Shown here piece by piece: positions 8,095-17,744 of a stretch of DNA of 26,894 nucleotides. Each line of letters starts with the position of its first letter. Position 1 is the first letter of the stretch. Both the position numbers and the translations under genes were made by a program. Under the pieces are notes generated by a model. The model made no database searches. It saw nothing but the letters and a program-made list of their open reading frames with translations, and was not told where the DNA came from. The stretch spans positions 1 through 26,894 of the forward strand of contig AUXH01000229.1 in assembly GCA_000482145.1 (NCBI GenBank), read 5' to 3'. This stretch comes from Strigomonas culicis (Eukaryota; Euglenozoa; Kinetoplastea; Trypanosomatida; Trypanosomatidae).

Positions 8095-8107
8095 CTTGTT
8101 TCTAGTC

Positions 8108-8172
8108 CTGCGAAGAGAGTACAAGAAGGTAAACAAAGAGAGAGGGAGAGAGAACACCATAAAAAGGAGAGG
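8108..8172 (-). promoter_or_regulatory. Candidate trans-splice acceptor for the ABC1 kinase gene
   Basis: A long pyrimidine-rich tract on the minus strand (about 8172 to 8112) ends in TTCGCAG, with the AG at 8109-8108. The 5' UTR would be about 154 bases and contain both (AT)n tracts. Confidence 0.5.
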
Positions 8173-8477
8173 TGTGCATGCTGGTCTCAACAGCTAGTAA
8201 CAGTGCTACGGAAACAATTCTTCCCATTTTTGTTTCCTTTACAGATGTAGAGATGATATTTCAGAACGTGAGGAAAAAAAGAGAACATTAATTAATCGTA
8301 ACTACTTATAAGGAGTATTATTTAGTCGCTTTATAGTTTTTTTTTTTGTGTACCTTTTTATTTATGTATGTGCAACAATAACAAACGGCAACACACCACC
8401 AGCCCATCGGCGCAAACAGAGATGAACGAAGTAGCGCTTTTTTTTTTAATTCATTATCTTTCACAATTGTACACGCA

Positions 8478-11400
8478 CTAGTTCAGCATGCGGCTATGAT
8501 ACTTCTTCTTATGCCCTTGTATCTTGGAGCGGTCGAAGAAGAGCCGCCGCTCGGCGGTCTCCAGCTGCTCGATGATGAGCTGCAGCCCCGCCGCGTTGAA
8601 CGCGCCGCGCCCGGCGGTCGCGTCGAGCCCCTCGGCGAGGTGCCGCCGCAGCCGCTGCAGCCGCTGCCCGGCGCCAGCGGCCGCGAGGTCGCCGCAGAGC
8701 GCCGCGGTGCGCGCGGCGAGGCCGGCGGCGCCGGCGCCGGCGACCGGCACGACCAGCGTCAGCACCATCTTCGCCGCGGTCTCGATGTTCAGCACCGCGC
8801 CGGCGGCGAACATCTTCTCTAGGTAGGACAGCAGCGCCTCCGTGTGGACGCTGGTGAGGGCGAGGAGTGTGTGGCGCAGCAGCGACGGCTTGATCGTCTC
8901 GATGACGAGCCAGAGATACTCCCACTCCGTTTTGTTCAGGAGGAGCGGGTGCCGCGGGGCGTGGTCGTCAGGGTTGATCTTCTTCTGCAGCTCGACGCTC
9001 ACCAAGTCGAGGGCCTCCATCAGCCGCTCGGCGCCCTCCGCGGTCGCCGCCGTCTGCTGCCCGGCGACGCCGACTTCCGGCGCGCCGGCGGCGTGCGGCG
9101 GCCCGTCCTCCGCCATGCGCTGCAGTGCCGCGCGCCGCGCGGTCTCCTCCTCGACCGCCTCCTGCGCGAGCCGCTCCTCCTCCTCCTGCGGGAAGAGAAT
9201 GTCCTGCGTGCGCAGCAGCAGCCGCACCTGGCGGTCCGCGCCAGCGGTCGCGAGGCACGTCTGGTTGTGCGTCGCCGCGACGGTGCAGACACCGTGGGCG
9301 TGCAGCCGCGTGCTCTGGATCATCGCCCAGTCGTCCCCGTCCCACCGCTTCACAGCGCCGTCGAGGGACGTGGTCAGCACGTGGTGCGTGCCGGCGAGAA
9401 ACACAACCGACGTCACGTAGTCGTCGTGTGCGTGGATCGCCTTGTGGCAGTCGCCGAAGTCGGTGCCCCAGAAGCGCAGCGACTTGTCGAGGCCGACGCT
9501 CGCGAGCAGGGTGCCGTCGTCGCTAAAGGCCAGCCCACTCGCGGGCAGCTTGTGGCCGAAGAGCGCCAGGTACGGCTTCAGGCTGTCGCCGAAGAAGAGC
9601 TGGATGTTGTGGTTCTGCAGCGCCACCGCGACGTAGCGCAGGTCCGCGCTGTACGCGACGCGCAGCGGCACCTCCGTCAGCTCCACCTCCTGCACCGGCA
9701 GCAGCGCCACCGCGCCGCCGGTCGCCGCCACCGCCCCCTCCCCCTTCGCCGCGGCCTTCGTGGCGCCACCGCCCTCCTTGAGGAGGCTCACCGTCCAGAG
9801 CACCATGCGGCGGTCCATGCCGACGCTCAGGAAGCCGCTCTCGTCCGGCTTCAGCACGATATCTTTTGCGCCGCCCTGGTGGCACTGCGGCTCGCAGAAG
9901 AGCAGCAGCGACGACGGCACATCCACGAGGGCGAGCGTGCCGTCGCTGAAGGCGACCGCGACGAGGTTCATGCTCGGTGCCGCCATGGCGACCGCGTCGC
10001 TCGTCAGCGCGAAGCGCTGCGCCGATGCGTCGTCGTCGCTCGCGGCGGTGAGACCCGCGAAGGGGACGCTGGCCGCCACGTTGAGGCGGCCGCGAAAGTA
10101 CGGCCGATACACGTTTGCCTCCTTGTTGTCGTAGAACTCGGACGTGGTGCGGTGGTTCTCGAGGAGCGAGGCGCTCTCGCCGTCGAGCGCGACGGCCCAC
10201 AGCAGCAGCTTCTCCCTGCTCATCGAGAGCAGCATCGTGTCGTTCTCCACGAACTGCACGTGGCGGATGTCGCTCTGGTGCCCGGCGTGGCTGAAGGTGA
10301 ACTTCGTTTTGAGGTCCGTCAGCGTCTGCACAGACGACGCGCCCGTCTCGACGCGCGTGAGGGACGTGCTGTACACCTCCATCGTGTTGCAGTTATACGT
10401 CACCGCGATGTGGAGTGTATTCGCGTCCGCGTCCTCCTCCGCGCCGCCGCGGTGCGGCCGCCTGCGCACGGCCGCCTGCGGCAGGAAGCAGGCACTGCGC
10501 ACCTTCGCGGCCGCGGCCCCGCCGGGGGCGACGAAGAAGGTGCGCAGCAGCTGCAGCTCGTCGGCCGCCGTGCGCACGGCCGCCGGCGCGTCCGCCCAAC
10601 CGCCGGCCCCCCCCGCCTCCACCGCACCGGCGTCGTCGTGGTCTTCCCCCTCCTCCTCCAGCCCCTCCGGCGGCTCCGCGCCGGCGCGCGGCCGCTTGCC
10701 GTCCGTCGGTGCCTGGCGCCGCCGCGCCTTCCGCTGCGCCTTGCGGCGGCTCTCCTCCCGCGTGAGGACGCGGAACACCTCCACCGTTTTGCTCGTGCAG
10801 GCCAACAGGTAGCGCCCGTCGCTCGCAAAGTGGAAGCGCGTGACGGCCTTGTGGTAGCGTCGGTCGAGTTGGCCGTGATCGTGCAGGAATACATCGTCGG
10901 CCGCGGCCTCGCCGCCGTCCGCCTTCTGCTTCTTCTCCGGCGGCGCGGCGCCGTCCGCGGCGGCGGGCGCGGCCGTCGCGTACACCTTGATGAAGTTTTC
11001 GTGGAGACCGCAGTACAGCCGCTTCCCCTGCGGGTCAAGGCACAGCGACACGACTTGGCTGTCCGTCGCGACGAGCGTCTGTAGGCACTGTCGCAGCTGC
11101 ATGTCCCACACCTTCACCAACCCGTCCGCCGCCGCGCTCACCACGAGCGCGCCGCCGCGGTGGGTCGGCGGCCGCGGCAGGAACTCCAGCCCGACGACGC
11201 CGCCGCGGTGGCCGCGCAGGCGGCACAGCGCCTCCTGCGCGGTGACGTCCCACACGGTCAGGTCCGTGTCCTGCCCGCCGCTCACCAAGAGCAGCATCCC
11301 GTCGTGTGCGGCCGTCGAGGAGGACGTGGCGGTGGTGGCCGTTGCCTGCGCCAGCCGCTGCGGGGAGGAGAAAAGACTGTCGTGGTTCATGCACAAGGAC

Positions 11401-11870
11401 AGCACCTGCGTCTCCAACTTGTGGCCGAGGGCGTAGAAGAGACAGACGGGCTGACCGTAGTTGTTGACGCTGTTCTTGTGAAACAGCGCGACGTGCCCAT
11501 TGTTGTAGCCGACAAGCAAGTACCAGCTCCTGTCCTCGCGGCGCGCGGTGGCCGCCGCCGTCGCGGCGATGACGCGCAGGGACGTGACCAGCAGCGGCAG
11601 CTTCGCCTCCGCAGGGGTGAGGCTGTACAGCAGCTCCCCGCTCCTCACCGTGTACACGCGCACTGCCTCCAGTGCCGGCACGAACACGCAGCCAACCTCA
11701 TGCTGCTGCTGCGGTGGCGCCGCGCCGCGGGTGCGTGGGGCGGCGGCCGGCTGCTGCTGTGCGGCGGAGGGGGGCGGCAGCATGAGGGCTTCCATCGTCA
11801 GGGCGGCGGCGCTGACCACGATGCCGCCCTCCGGCCCGCGCACGTAGCGCAGGTAGCTCTTCCCTACCAT
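8478..11870 (-). CDS. UTP12: UTP12 (DIP2/WDR3) WD40 protein of the U3 snoRNP / small-subunit processome
   Basis: The 1130-residue product starts MVGKSYLRYV, very like the conserved N-terminus of this family. It carries WD40 repeats across most of its length, for example TDLTVWD, GLVKVWD, KSLRFWG and GAVKRWD, consistent with tandem beta-propellers. The C-terminal Utp12 domain starts near residue 974 (LLLNKTEWEYLWLVIETIKP) and the end is basic (GHKKKYHSRMLN). UTP12 acts in the nucleolus in the UTP-B part of the processome during early 18S rRNA processing. The protein is longer than the yeast one (943 residues), mainly through Ala/Gly-rich insertions and a basic linker near residues 375-400 (RRKAQRKARRRQ). 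The stop is TAG, with TAA-TGA eight codons on; GC-rich codon use ends there. The family call is secure. Confidence 0.95.
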   Translation of the reverse strand: MVGKSYLRYVRGPEGGIVVSAAALTMEALMLPPPSAAQQQPAAAPRTRGAAPPQQQHEVGCVFVPALEAVRVYTVRSGELLYSLTPAEAKLPLLVTSLRVIAATAAATARREDRSWYLLVGYNNGHVALFHKNSVNNYGQPVCLFYALGHKLETQVLSLCMNHDSLFSSPQRLAQATATTATSSSTAAHDGMLLLVSGGQDTDLTVWDVTAQEALCRLRGHRGGVVGLEFLPRPPTHRGGALVVSAAADGLVKVWDMQLRQCLQTLVATDSQVVSLCLDPQGKRLYCGLHENFIKVYATAAPAAADGAAPPEKKQKADGGEAAADDVFLHDHGQLDRRYHKAVTRFHFASDGRYLLACTSKTVEVFRVLTREESRRKAQRKARRRQAPTDGKRPRAGAEPPEGLEEEGEDHDDAGAVEAGGAGGWADAPAAVRTAADELQLLRTFFVAPGGAAAAKVRSACFLPQAAVRRRPHRGGAEEDADANTLHIAVTYNCNTMEVYSTSLTRVETGASSVQTLTDLKTKFTFSHAGHQSDIRHVQFVENDTMLLSMSREKLLLWAVALDGESASLLENHRTTSEFYDNKEANVYRPYFRGRLNVAASVPFAGLTAASDDDASAQRFALTSDAVAMAAPSMNLVAVAFSDGTLALVDVPSSLLLFCEPQCHQGGAKDIVLKPDESGFLSVGMDRRMVLWTVSLLKEGGGATKAAAKGEGAVAATGGAVALLPVQEVELTEVPLRVAYSADLRYVAVALQNHNIQLFFGDSLKPYLALFGHKLPASGLAFSDDGTLLASVGLDKSLRFWGTDFGDCHKAIHAHDDYVTSVVFLAGTHHVLTTSLDGAVKRWDGDDWAMIQSTRLHAHGVCTVAATHNQTCLATAGADRQVRLLLRTQDILFPQEEEERLAQEAVEEETARRAALQRMAEDGPPHAAGAPEVGVAGQQTAATAEGAERLMEALDLVSVELQKKINPDDHAPRHPLLLNKTEWEYLWLVIETIKPSLLRHTLLALTSVHTEALLSYLEKMFAAGAVLNIETAAKMVLTLVVPVAGAGAAGLAARTAALCGDLAAAGAGQRLQRLRRHLAEGLDATAGRGAFNAAGLQLIIEQLETAERRLFFDRSKIQGHKKKYHSRMLN

Positions 11871-12236
11871 CGCTTCCTTTTTTTTTTGTAAAAAAAATAG
11901 ATATACTATTGTGTTACTCCTTAGAGTATTATTATTATCTTTTCGTCGTGTTATTATTTTCCTTCCTGTATGAAAAAAGAGAAGGAGAGAGAGAGGGTAG
12001 AAAAGGATCCTATTTTTTTTTCTTTTCGAAACGTGAACCAGTGGAGCTCTCGACTAACTAGTGTCCTTCAGCACAAACAAGTCTAAACAAACAAAAACAA
12101 TAATAATTCCAATAACGAAACAACAAACAAACAAAAGAGGAGGAGCATATTATACACTTTGGTGTTACGTCGATTATTATATATATATATATATATATAT
12201 ATATTTAATTATCTTTTGTCTTCTTCTGTGAACTAC
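11871..12236. other. AT-rich intergenic spacer with (AT)12
   Basis: This holds the leader of UTP12 and the 3' UTR of the LYR protein gene. A perfect (AT)12 run lies at 12181-12204, just past the LYR gene stop in the direction of transcription. Several short AAAC and AAC repeats are present. Nothing else was recognised. Confidence 0.65.
11966..12008 (-). promoter_or_regulatory. Candidate trans-splice acceptor for UTP12
   Basis: A pyrimidine tract on the minus strand (12008 to 11972) is followed by ATACAG with the AG at 11967-11966. The 5' UTR would be about 95 bases. Confidence 0.5.
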
Positions 12237-12593
12237 TCAAATAATACCGCCAAGATTGCCGCGCGCCATGGCCCACCCCTTTTCAAACATGATGCCCCTC
12301 ACGCGGCCGCTGGTCTGCCGCGCTGTCACCTCGAACTCCCACCGCACCTTTCGGCGAAAGTAATCCACATCCGTGACGACGAGCTGCGCGTGCCCCTTGC
12401 GCAGCAGCGCACGGTACAACTGCACCGCCTGAGCGGCGGTCGGCTCGATGGGCGGCAGCGGGTAGCGCTGGTGGTGCTCGATGCGCTTCTGCTCCAGCGC
12501 GCTGCGGCGCTGCTGTGCGCGGGTGTAGTTGGGGAGCCCTTCACGCCACCACCGGCGGCCCGTCCGCAGGCACACCACGCTCGCGCGGAACAT
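12237..12593 (-). CDS. LYR-motif (Complex1_LYR-like) small mitochondrial protein
   Basis: The ATG at 12593 gives 118 residues. The longer frame upstream is AT-rich leader sequence lying across the candidate splice site, so it is not used. The protein starts MFRASVVCLRTGRRWWREGL, a basic N-terminus fitting mitochondrial import. The LYR motif is at residues 59-61 (AAQAVQLYRALLRKG), followed by YFRRKVRWEFEVTARQ (79-94), which matches the downstream Phe/Arg-rich helix typical of the family (xxIRxEF). LYR proteins are small helical adaptors that bind acyl-ACP and help assemble respiratory complexes, Fe-S clusters or mitoribosomes. Which member this is cannot be decided from sequence alone. Stop is TGA. 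Confidence 0.8.
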   Translation of the reverse strand: MFRASVVCLRTGRRWWREGLPNYTRAQQRRSALEQKRIEHHQRYPLPPIEPTAAQAVQLYRALLRKGHAQLVVTDVDYFRRKVRWEFEVTARQTSGRVRGIMFEKGWAMARGNLGGII

Positions 12594-12657
12594 GGACGCA
12601 GCAAGAGAAGGGATGGGGGTGACTATTACTACTAATACAAAAGAAAAAAAAAAGAAG

Positions 12658-12690
12658 CTGCAAGAGAAAGAAGGAAAGGAAACAAAAAAG
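12658..12690 (-). promoter_or_regulatory. Candidate trans-splice acceptor for the LYR protein gene
   Basis: A pyrimidine tract on the minus strand (12690 to 12661) ends in CTCTTGCAG, with the AG at 12659-12658. The 5' UTR would be 64 bases. This placement excludes the longer upstream reading frame and supports the ATG at 12593. Confidence 0.55.
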
Positions 12691-12856
12691 TATGTAACTA
12701 CATATACATATGTAATCGAAGCTTGGTAGCACGAGGAGCGGTACAAATCTCTCTCCCCTCTCTCTTTATTATTATCACTCTGTACGTGCATGTGCTGTTG
12801 TGCGTTTTAATATACAAATGCCGTGTAACTGAATAAAAAAAGTATACATTGTACAT

Positions 12857-15800
12857 TTAGAATGTTGGCGCTTCTGCTGTTTCGTCAAGAACCCACTGAA
12901 CGGTTTTCCTTCTCTTATTATTATTAGTATTTTTGGCACTCATGGTCGTGCTGTTGGGATCGATGTTAAACCACTTACCTTTTCTCTTCGCCGTCGCCGT
13001 GTTCGCGTCCGTAGACGACAGTGTCGCGAGCACCTGCGACTGAGCATTATCATCCTTATTATTCTTATTATTGCTGTTCTTTTTCTTGAGATCGAACAGC
13101 AAAAAGTGACGGTCTTTCTGCCCCTTCTCTAAAATGACCTGTTCTCTCGTATGCGCGTCGTCCACGCTTGCAGTTGTCGTGGTCGGAAGGAACGAAATGG
13201 AAACAATGGGGACGTCCTCCTCATCCGCTCCGTTCCGATTCGCACGCGATGGATCGTGTGGCGGCGGCGCAGGGCGACGGTGGCGGGCCGCATCGCGCAG
13301 GATGCGCTGGAACCGCTCGAGCTGGAACTCACTGGCCAGACAGAAGGGCAGCAGGATGCGCTGGAAGCGCTCGCAGATCTCACGCCGCTGAAGAGAGCAA
13401 AACTGCGCGAGCGCGCGGCGCCGGCAGACCTCCTGCCGACAGAGGAAGAAGAGCTGGTAGAGAAGGAGCGTCGCGGCCTGGCTGTCCTTCAGGACCGCCA
13501 GGCGGGTCTGGAACTCGTGTGTCTGCAGGCGGTGGAGGGCCCGCAGCGGCGGCGTGGCGGCGTGGCGGCACACGCCGCCGCGAGGCGCGCGCGCGCGCGG
13601 TGCTCCGCCCGCAGCCACGCCTGCCGCCCGTCCGTCTCCATCGCCGGTACAAAGGCGAGGAGGCCGTCGCAGCGGTCGCGCCGCAGTGTGCTGCGCGCCG
13701 CCGCCTCCGCCGCGAACAGGGCGGCTGCGGCGACTGTGAACGCCTTTGTATTCTTCTCTGTCGGCGGACAACGCTGTGCGGTGCTGTGCGCCTGTAGCCG
13801 CGCGGCGATCTTCTGGCGGACGACGACGCTCGCAGCGTGGCGGGCGCGGCAGTACGCCTGAAGCGTCACGACGTGTGTCCGCACGCGGCGGTTGTTGCAA
13901 TGGACGCTCGAGAAGAGATAAAACACCGCGTGGATATCGGCCAGCTCGACCTCGCTTGTCCTTGTATGATAAAAGAGCCTAGGGCCCTTTTCCGGACTGT
14001 TCGGATCCGTGCTCGGATGTTTGCTCTGCAGAAACGTAGAGAGCAGATCGCTGGTGGTAAAGGAAAACCCCTCGCTGTCGCCCTGCGTCGTCTGAATACC
14101 CACCCCTAGCTTTTGCATGATGAAAACTAATCGTTTGAATAACAACGCATTATTATGAGTATCATTATTCGATTGAAAAAGAACCTGGTAATGCTTTCGA
14201 CAAAAGATGGGGTCCATATACTTCATGAAAGAAGCCAAGGGAACTCGTATCGGATGCTGCGGATGGGCGGTATCTGGTTCCGCTTCTTCTGCTATTGTTT
14301 TCCCCACTGCTCTCACGGACGAGAACAAAAAGACCGGACACCTCAAGAAGAGGCTCGCACTTGAGATTGCGCTCGGCTGCTGCTGCTGCGGATAATGCTG
14401 CGCGAAGCGAAACGCATACAGCAGCGTGTTGGCATCCGTTGTGCCGCACTGAGATGTAAACCATTCGAAAAAGTGAAATAGTCGCGCTGCACAACTCTGC
14501 GACGCGGAGCCAAAGTGTCGCTCGATGAGACACTCCAGATGATGCAGACAGTCCTCCACACTATCTTTATTATTATTATTATTGTGTGGCGATAGAAAAA
14601 GTTCCGCGATACACGCGTTGTATATCTCCACGCTGATTCTCTCTAACGGACATCGACGGTGGAGCCGACTATCTCCTATGGAGAGAAGCTGCGAGCCGTA
14701 CACGTCCGGCTGTGGCGGCGCTGCAAACTGCATCTGTACGCTGAAAGGATGACGCAAGAATAATTCATTACTCTTATTCTTATTAGTGTTATCAAACGAT
14801 GAGAATAATACCAGCGGAAATAGAACGCGCTGAAGGAAAAAGTTCGTTTTGACGGTCAAATAGAAGCGTGTGCTTTCTAGAAACTCCTCAAATAGTAGTT
14901 TTTGCGGTGACGTCCATGAAAAAAGCTCTTCGTAATAAAAAATAGTGTGACCACAGCACATGTAAGTTTCAAGAAAAGACTCTATATTATTATTGTTATT
15001 ACTGTGATTAGTGTCCGTATTCAGAGTAACAAAATGTGTATAATTAAAAAGATAATCAAAAATGAATAAGAGGTATATGTACTGAAACGTAGAATACACC
15101 GTATTATTACTATTATTGTTATTATCATTTATAAAATCACACATATTAAAAGGCGCGCTTTCCAGGTTATGATGATTATGATTATTATGATTTAACACGT
15201 ACTCCATTTCGGTCAATAGTGAGGCGTAACGCGTGATGGTATGCAGGATTAGATTTATGTGGGTCGAATTGGCATGACTATCCGAATCATCCTCCAGGCA
15301 GAGGGATGAAAAGAACATGTCTTGAAAAAAAATTTCCTTTTCCAACAGCCGTTTCTTCGTCTGCAATAGAAACGTGCGCATTTTCATATCGTCGTTTTCT
15401 TGATTCTTATTATTCGCTCCACTATTCTTACTACTATTATTATTCTTATTACTATTCTGTAAGTGCTCCTCCGCTAAGCGAAACCAAAAGTGGGAGAGCA
15501 CATCGATATCCTGCTGATGTGTCCCTTCCCGTAGCTGTATCGATAAGTGATGGATGCCCATGGTCGTGCTGTGGGAGGAAAATAAAACACTGTTATGACT
15601 ATTGGGTGTGCGTAGGAACAATAAAGGCGCATAGATGACAAGCGCCGTGCGTAGGAGGTCTGCCAAACGATGCTGCTGCTGTGACATTCTTACAGTTTCA
15701 TCATTCTCCACATCACGGAGAAGAAAACGAAACAATTCAGCGATGCGACTTATTTTATTATGAGGATGATTATTGGATACAATCAATAAGCTAATTAAGG

Positions 15801-15981
15801 AAGAAAACGAATTTGGCATGTCTAAAAGATCAAAGGTAAAATTATAGTTGATGTATCGTTTTTTTCTATGATGGTGATTTGACGCCTCCTCCGACTCTTG
15901 CGATGGTAACAGCGAACATAAAAATCGCAAGACGTCACGCTGATGGTCATCGTCGTACTCTTCTAGCGGAAGGGTTATCAT
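12857..15981 (-). pseudogene. Large unknown protein gene with an internal frameshift (possibly an intact gene with a sequence error)
   Basis: The gene starts at the ATG at 15981 (MITLPLEEYDDDHQRDVL). Its first frame stays coding-like to about 13600, and a second frame takes over and runs to a TAA at 12859-12857. The switch falls in a 15-base alternating GC run (13585-13599); one GC unit fewer would join the frames into about 1040 residues. The first two thirds are AT-richer than neighbouring genes and hold many short Asn runs. The last third is GC-rich, Ala/Arg-rich and helical. A weak IQ-like stretch (LQAYCRARHAASVVVRQK) lies just before the break. Near the C-terminus KTVQW fits the loose PP1-docking consensus [RK]-x(0,1)-[VI]-x-[FW]. 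I do not recognise the family. Both frames end cleanly at composition boundaries, so this was recently, or still is, one gene. Confidence 0.7.
13585..13599. repeat. (GC)7G run at the frame switch
   Basis: This 15-base perfect GC alternation lies where coding evidence moves from one minus-strand frame to another. Dinucleotide slippage here gives exactly the observed two-base (equivalently minus-one) shift. Confidence 0.85.
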
Positions 15982-16367
15982 GGGCCTCCTTGTCTTCTCT
16001 TCTTTCTTTCTCTATATTTTTATTTCTGTTGCTCTTCTCCTCCGACCTGTCAAGTAAGGATAATAGTAACAATTGTTTCTGTATTCTATAATAAATATAT
16101 ATATATATATATATTGTGTATCTATTTCTAACGGTTTTGAGTCTATAAAAATGTATGTTATGAGTTGTGGCGCTTGTACTTTTGAAAAAAAAACATAGAA
16201 TACAAGAAAGAGAGAGAGAGAGAAATAGATACGCGTTTTTTTTTTTGAATAATTGATAAATCAGAAATAAAAAAACAGCTTTATATACATATACACTCAC
16301 ATTTCAGTTAGATTTATCATTTAGTATACAAAAAGGGTTCAACAAACGCGTTTCCTTTTCCTCTTCC
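15982..16367. other. AT-rich intergenic spacer with (AT)n
   Basis: An (AT)10 run lies at 16095-16114. A pyrimidine tract on the minus strand (about 16235 to 16205) is followed by AG at 16180-16179, a candidate splice acceptor for the gene at 12857-15981. The rest is presumed leader and 3' UTR. Confidence 0.6.
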
Positions 16368-17684
16368 TCAACTTTGCTCACGTACGTTCTTCTCCCCTTC
16401 ACCCCCTTCTCTTTTCCGTTTAGGACGTGTGTCTTTTGCATCCGGTGGGCTCTCCGCCGCCGCCGCCGCTGCTGCTGTCCACTGCAAGTGGTTGTTGCGG
16501 TTTCGCGACGCAAAGACCCGTTCCATATGATCCGTATCATTCTCTTCTTCCTGCTGTTGCTGCTGTCTCAGCAGCTGCTTGCAGCACCGGTCATACAGCA
16601 ACACGTGGATGCAGCAGGCGAGATTGAGGCTCTGTCGTGTCGGAATGTACACCGCGTCCTGGCAGTACTGCGCCACGTACTGCGGTGAGAGCGACCCGTC
16701 CTCCGCGCCGAAGAGATAAATGGTCAGCGTAGGGCCCGCGCCGGGGGGCGGGAAGTGCGCGTAGAAGGGCAGCGACGTGGCCCCTTTGATGAGGTCCACC
16801 CCCACCACATGGATCGCGCGGCGCGGCGCCTTCTGTGCACCTCCTGCCTCCTTATTTTTCTGCTTGACATCGGCAACGACGGTGAGGAGATCGGTGAGTG
16901 TTGTGAGCGGCACTTGCCGGATGTACTGGTACGCGTGATGAGTGTCTGTTTTTTCCTTGATTGCCGTCCGCAGTGCGGTCGCGGCCGCCGCCCCGGCACC
17001 GTCCTGCTGCTGCTGCTGCTGCTGGTACTGCAGCGCCTTTTGGATGCGGTTACCGGAGTAGAGCAGCACCAGCTGGTTGCCGTTCGGCCGCCGCTCGTCC
17101 GTGGCGTAGAAGCAGCTCATCGCGCGCAGGATCATGCCCAAGTTGGATGGTGTCTTGGCGTTCTCGATGGCGATCCAGACCCAATCCTCGTCTGTCTCGG
17201 CCTCCCCGGGCGTGGAGGGGACGAGCATCGCACGCACCTGCGCCTTGGCCTGCTCGCTGTTGCGTCGGACAGTTTCACTGTTGTATCTGTTGTCCGCGTA
17301 GAGCTCGCAGGGAGGCTGCTGGTGCTGCTGCGGACGTGCCTCGTCGTCCTCCTGGTCTGTTTCGTGAAACAGGATGGGACCGCACAAGCACTGGCCTGCT
17401 TCCTCCAAATGCTGAAGGAGAAAGTGAAATTTACTGACACTATTATTATTATTATTGCTTTTATTTTCTACAATCGCCTGGCATCGACTACACCTCCACT
17501 TGGTATCTTTGTTTTCTTCTAGAGCTTTTCTTTCCCTCTTGAGATGCTTCTTGAGTGATTTGGTGGACAGCGTTGCATTCGTAGTGTTGTTAGTGTTGTC
17601 TTCTTCACCTTCCAAGAAGGGCGTAAAAAAGGATTTTGCCCAGAACGTTTTCTGGCCCCACTTTGACTTTCGTTTCAATTCCAT
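16368..17684 (-). CDS. SpoU/TrmH-family (SPOUT) RNA 2'-O-ribose methyltransferase
   Basis: The 438-residue product starts at the ATG at 17684; an in-frame TAG 18 bases upstream overlaps the candidate splice acceptor, so the start is firm. All three SpoU knot motifs are present in order: motif 1 ENAKTPSNLGMILRAMS (174-190; Asn175, Gly183, Arg187), motif 2 YLFGAEDGSLS (323-333) and motif 3 IPTRQSLNLACCIHVLLYD (347-365). These form the trefoil-knot SAM-binding and catalytic site. The N-terminal part is basic and carries CxxC (65-68) and CxC (99-101), a possible zinc site. Gln and Ala homopolymer runs lie between motifs 1 and 2 and near the C-terminus, which is rich in Lys/Arg and Glu. The RNA substrate (tRNA or rRNA) cannot be inferred. 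Stop is TGA. Confidence 0.92.
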   Translation of the reverse strand: MELKRKSKWGQKTFWAKSFFTPFLEGEEDNTNNTTNATLSTKSLKKHLKRERKALEENKDTKWRCSRCQAIVENKSNNNNNSVSKFHFLLQHLEEAGQCLCGPILFHETDQEDDEARPQQHQQPPCELYADNRYNSETVRRNSEQAKAQVRAMLVPSTPGEAETDEDWVWIAIENAKTPSNLGMILRAMSCFYATDERRPNGNQLVLLYSGNRIQKALQYQQQQQQQDGAGAAAATALRTAIKEKTDTHHAYQYIRQVPLTTLTDLLTVVADVKQKNKEAGGAQKAPRRAIHVVGVDLIKGATSLPFYAHFPPPGAGPTLTIYLFGAEDGSLSPQYVAQYCQDAVYIPTRQSLNLACCIHVLLYDRCCKQLLRQQQQQEEENDTDHMERVFASRNRNNHLQWTAAAAAAAESPPDAKDTRPKRKREGGEGEKNVREQS

Positions 17685-17702
17685 TTTAAGCAGTAAAGAC
17701 CA

Positions 17703-17703
17703 C

Positions 17704-17742
<39 letters not shown>
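17703..17742 (-). promoter_or_regulatory. Trans-splice acceptor with (CT)17 tract for the SpoU gene
   Basis: On the minus strand a perfect (CT)17 run (17742 to 17709) leads straight into TTTTAG, with the AG at 17704-17703. Only 18 bases separate the AG from the ATG, so the 5' UTR would be very short. This is the clearest splice signal in the window. Confidence 0.65.

Positions 17743-17744
<2 letters not shown>

Larger units (their letters stand above)
7954..8477. other. AT-rich intergenic spacer
   Basis: This spacer contains the leader, (AT)n tracts and splice signal of the ABC1 kinase gene and the presumed 3' UTR of UTP12 (about 8200-8477). No further gene was seen. Confidence 0.65.

Noticed and set aside
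8844..11084. A 746-codon open frame on the plus strand across UTP12
   Set aside because: It is the antisense shadow of a GC-rich gene. It is Arg/Ala/His-rich with no motifs, and the minus-strand frame encodes a recognisable WD40/Utp12 protein.
15982..16020. CT-rich stretch next to the ATG at 15981 as a splice tract
   Set aside because: It is pyrimidine-rich on the plus strand, so it is purine-rich on the transcribed sense strand and cannot act as the polypyrimidine tract.
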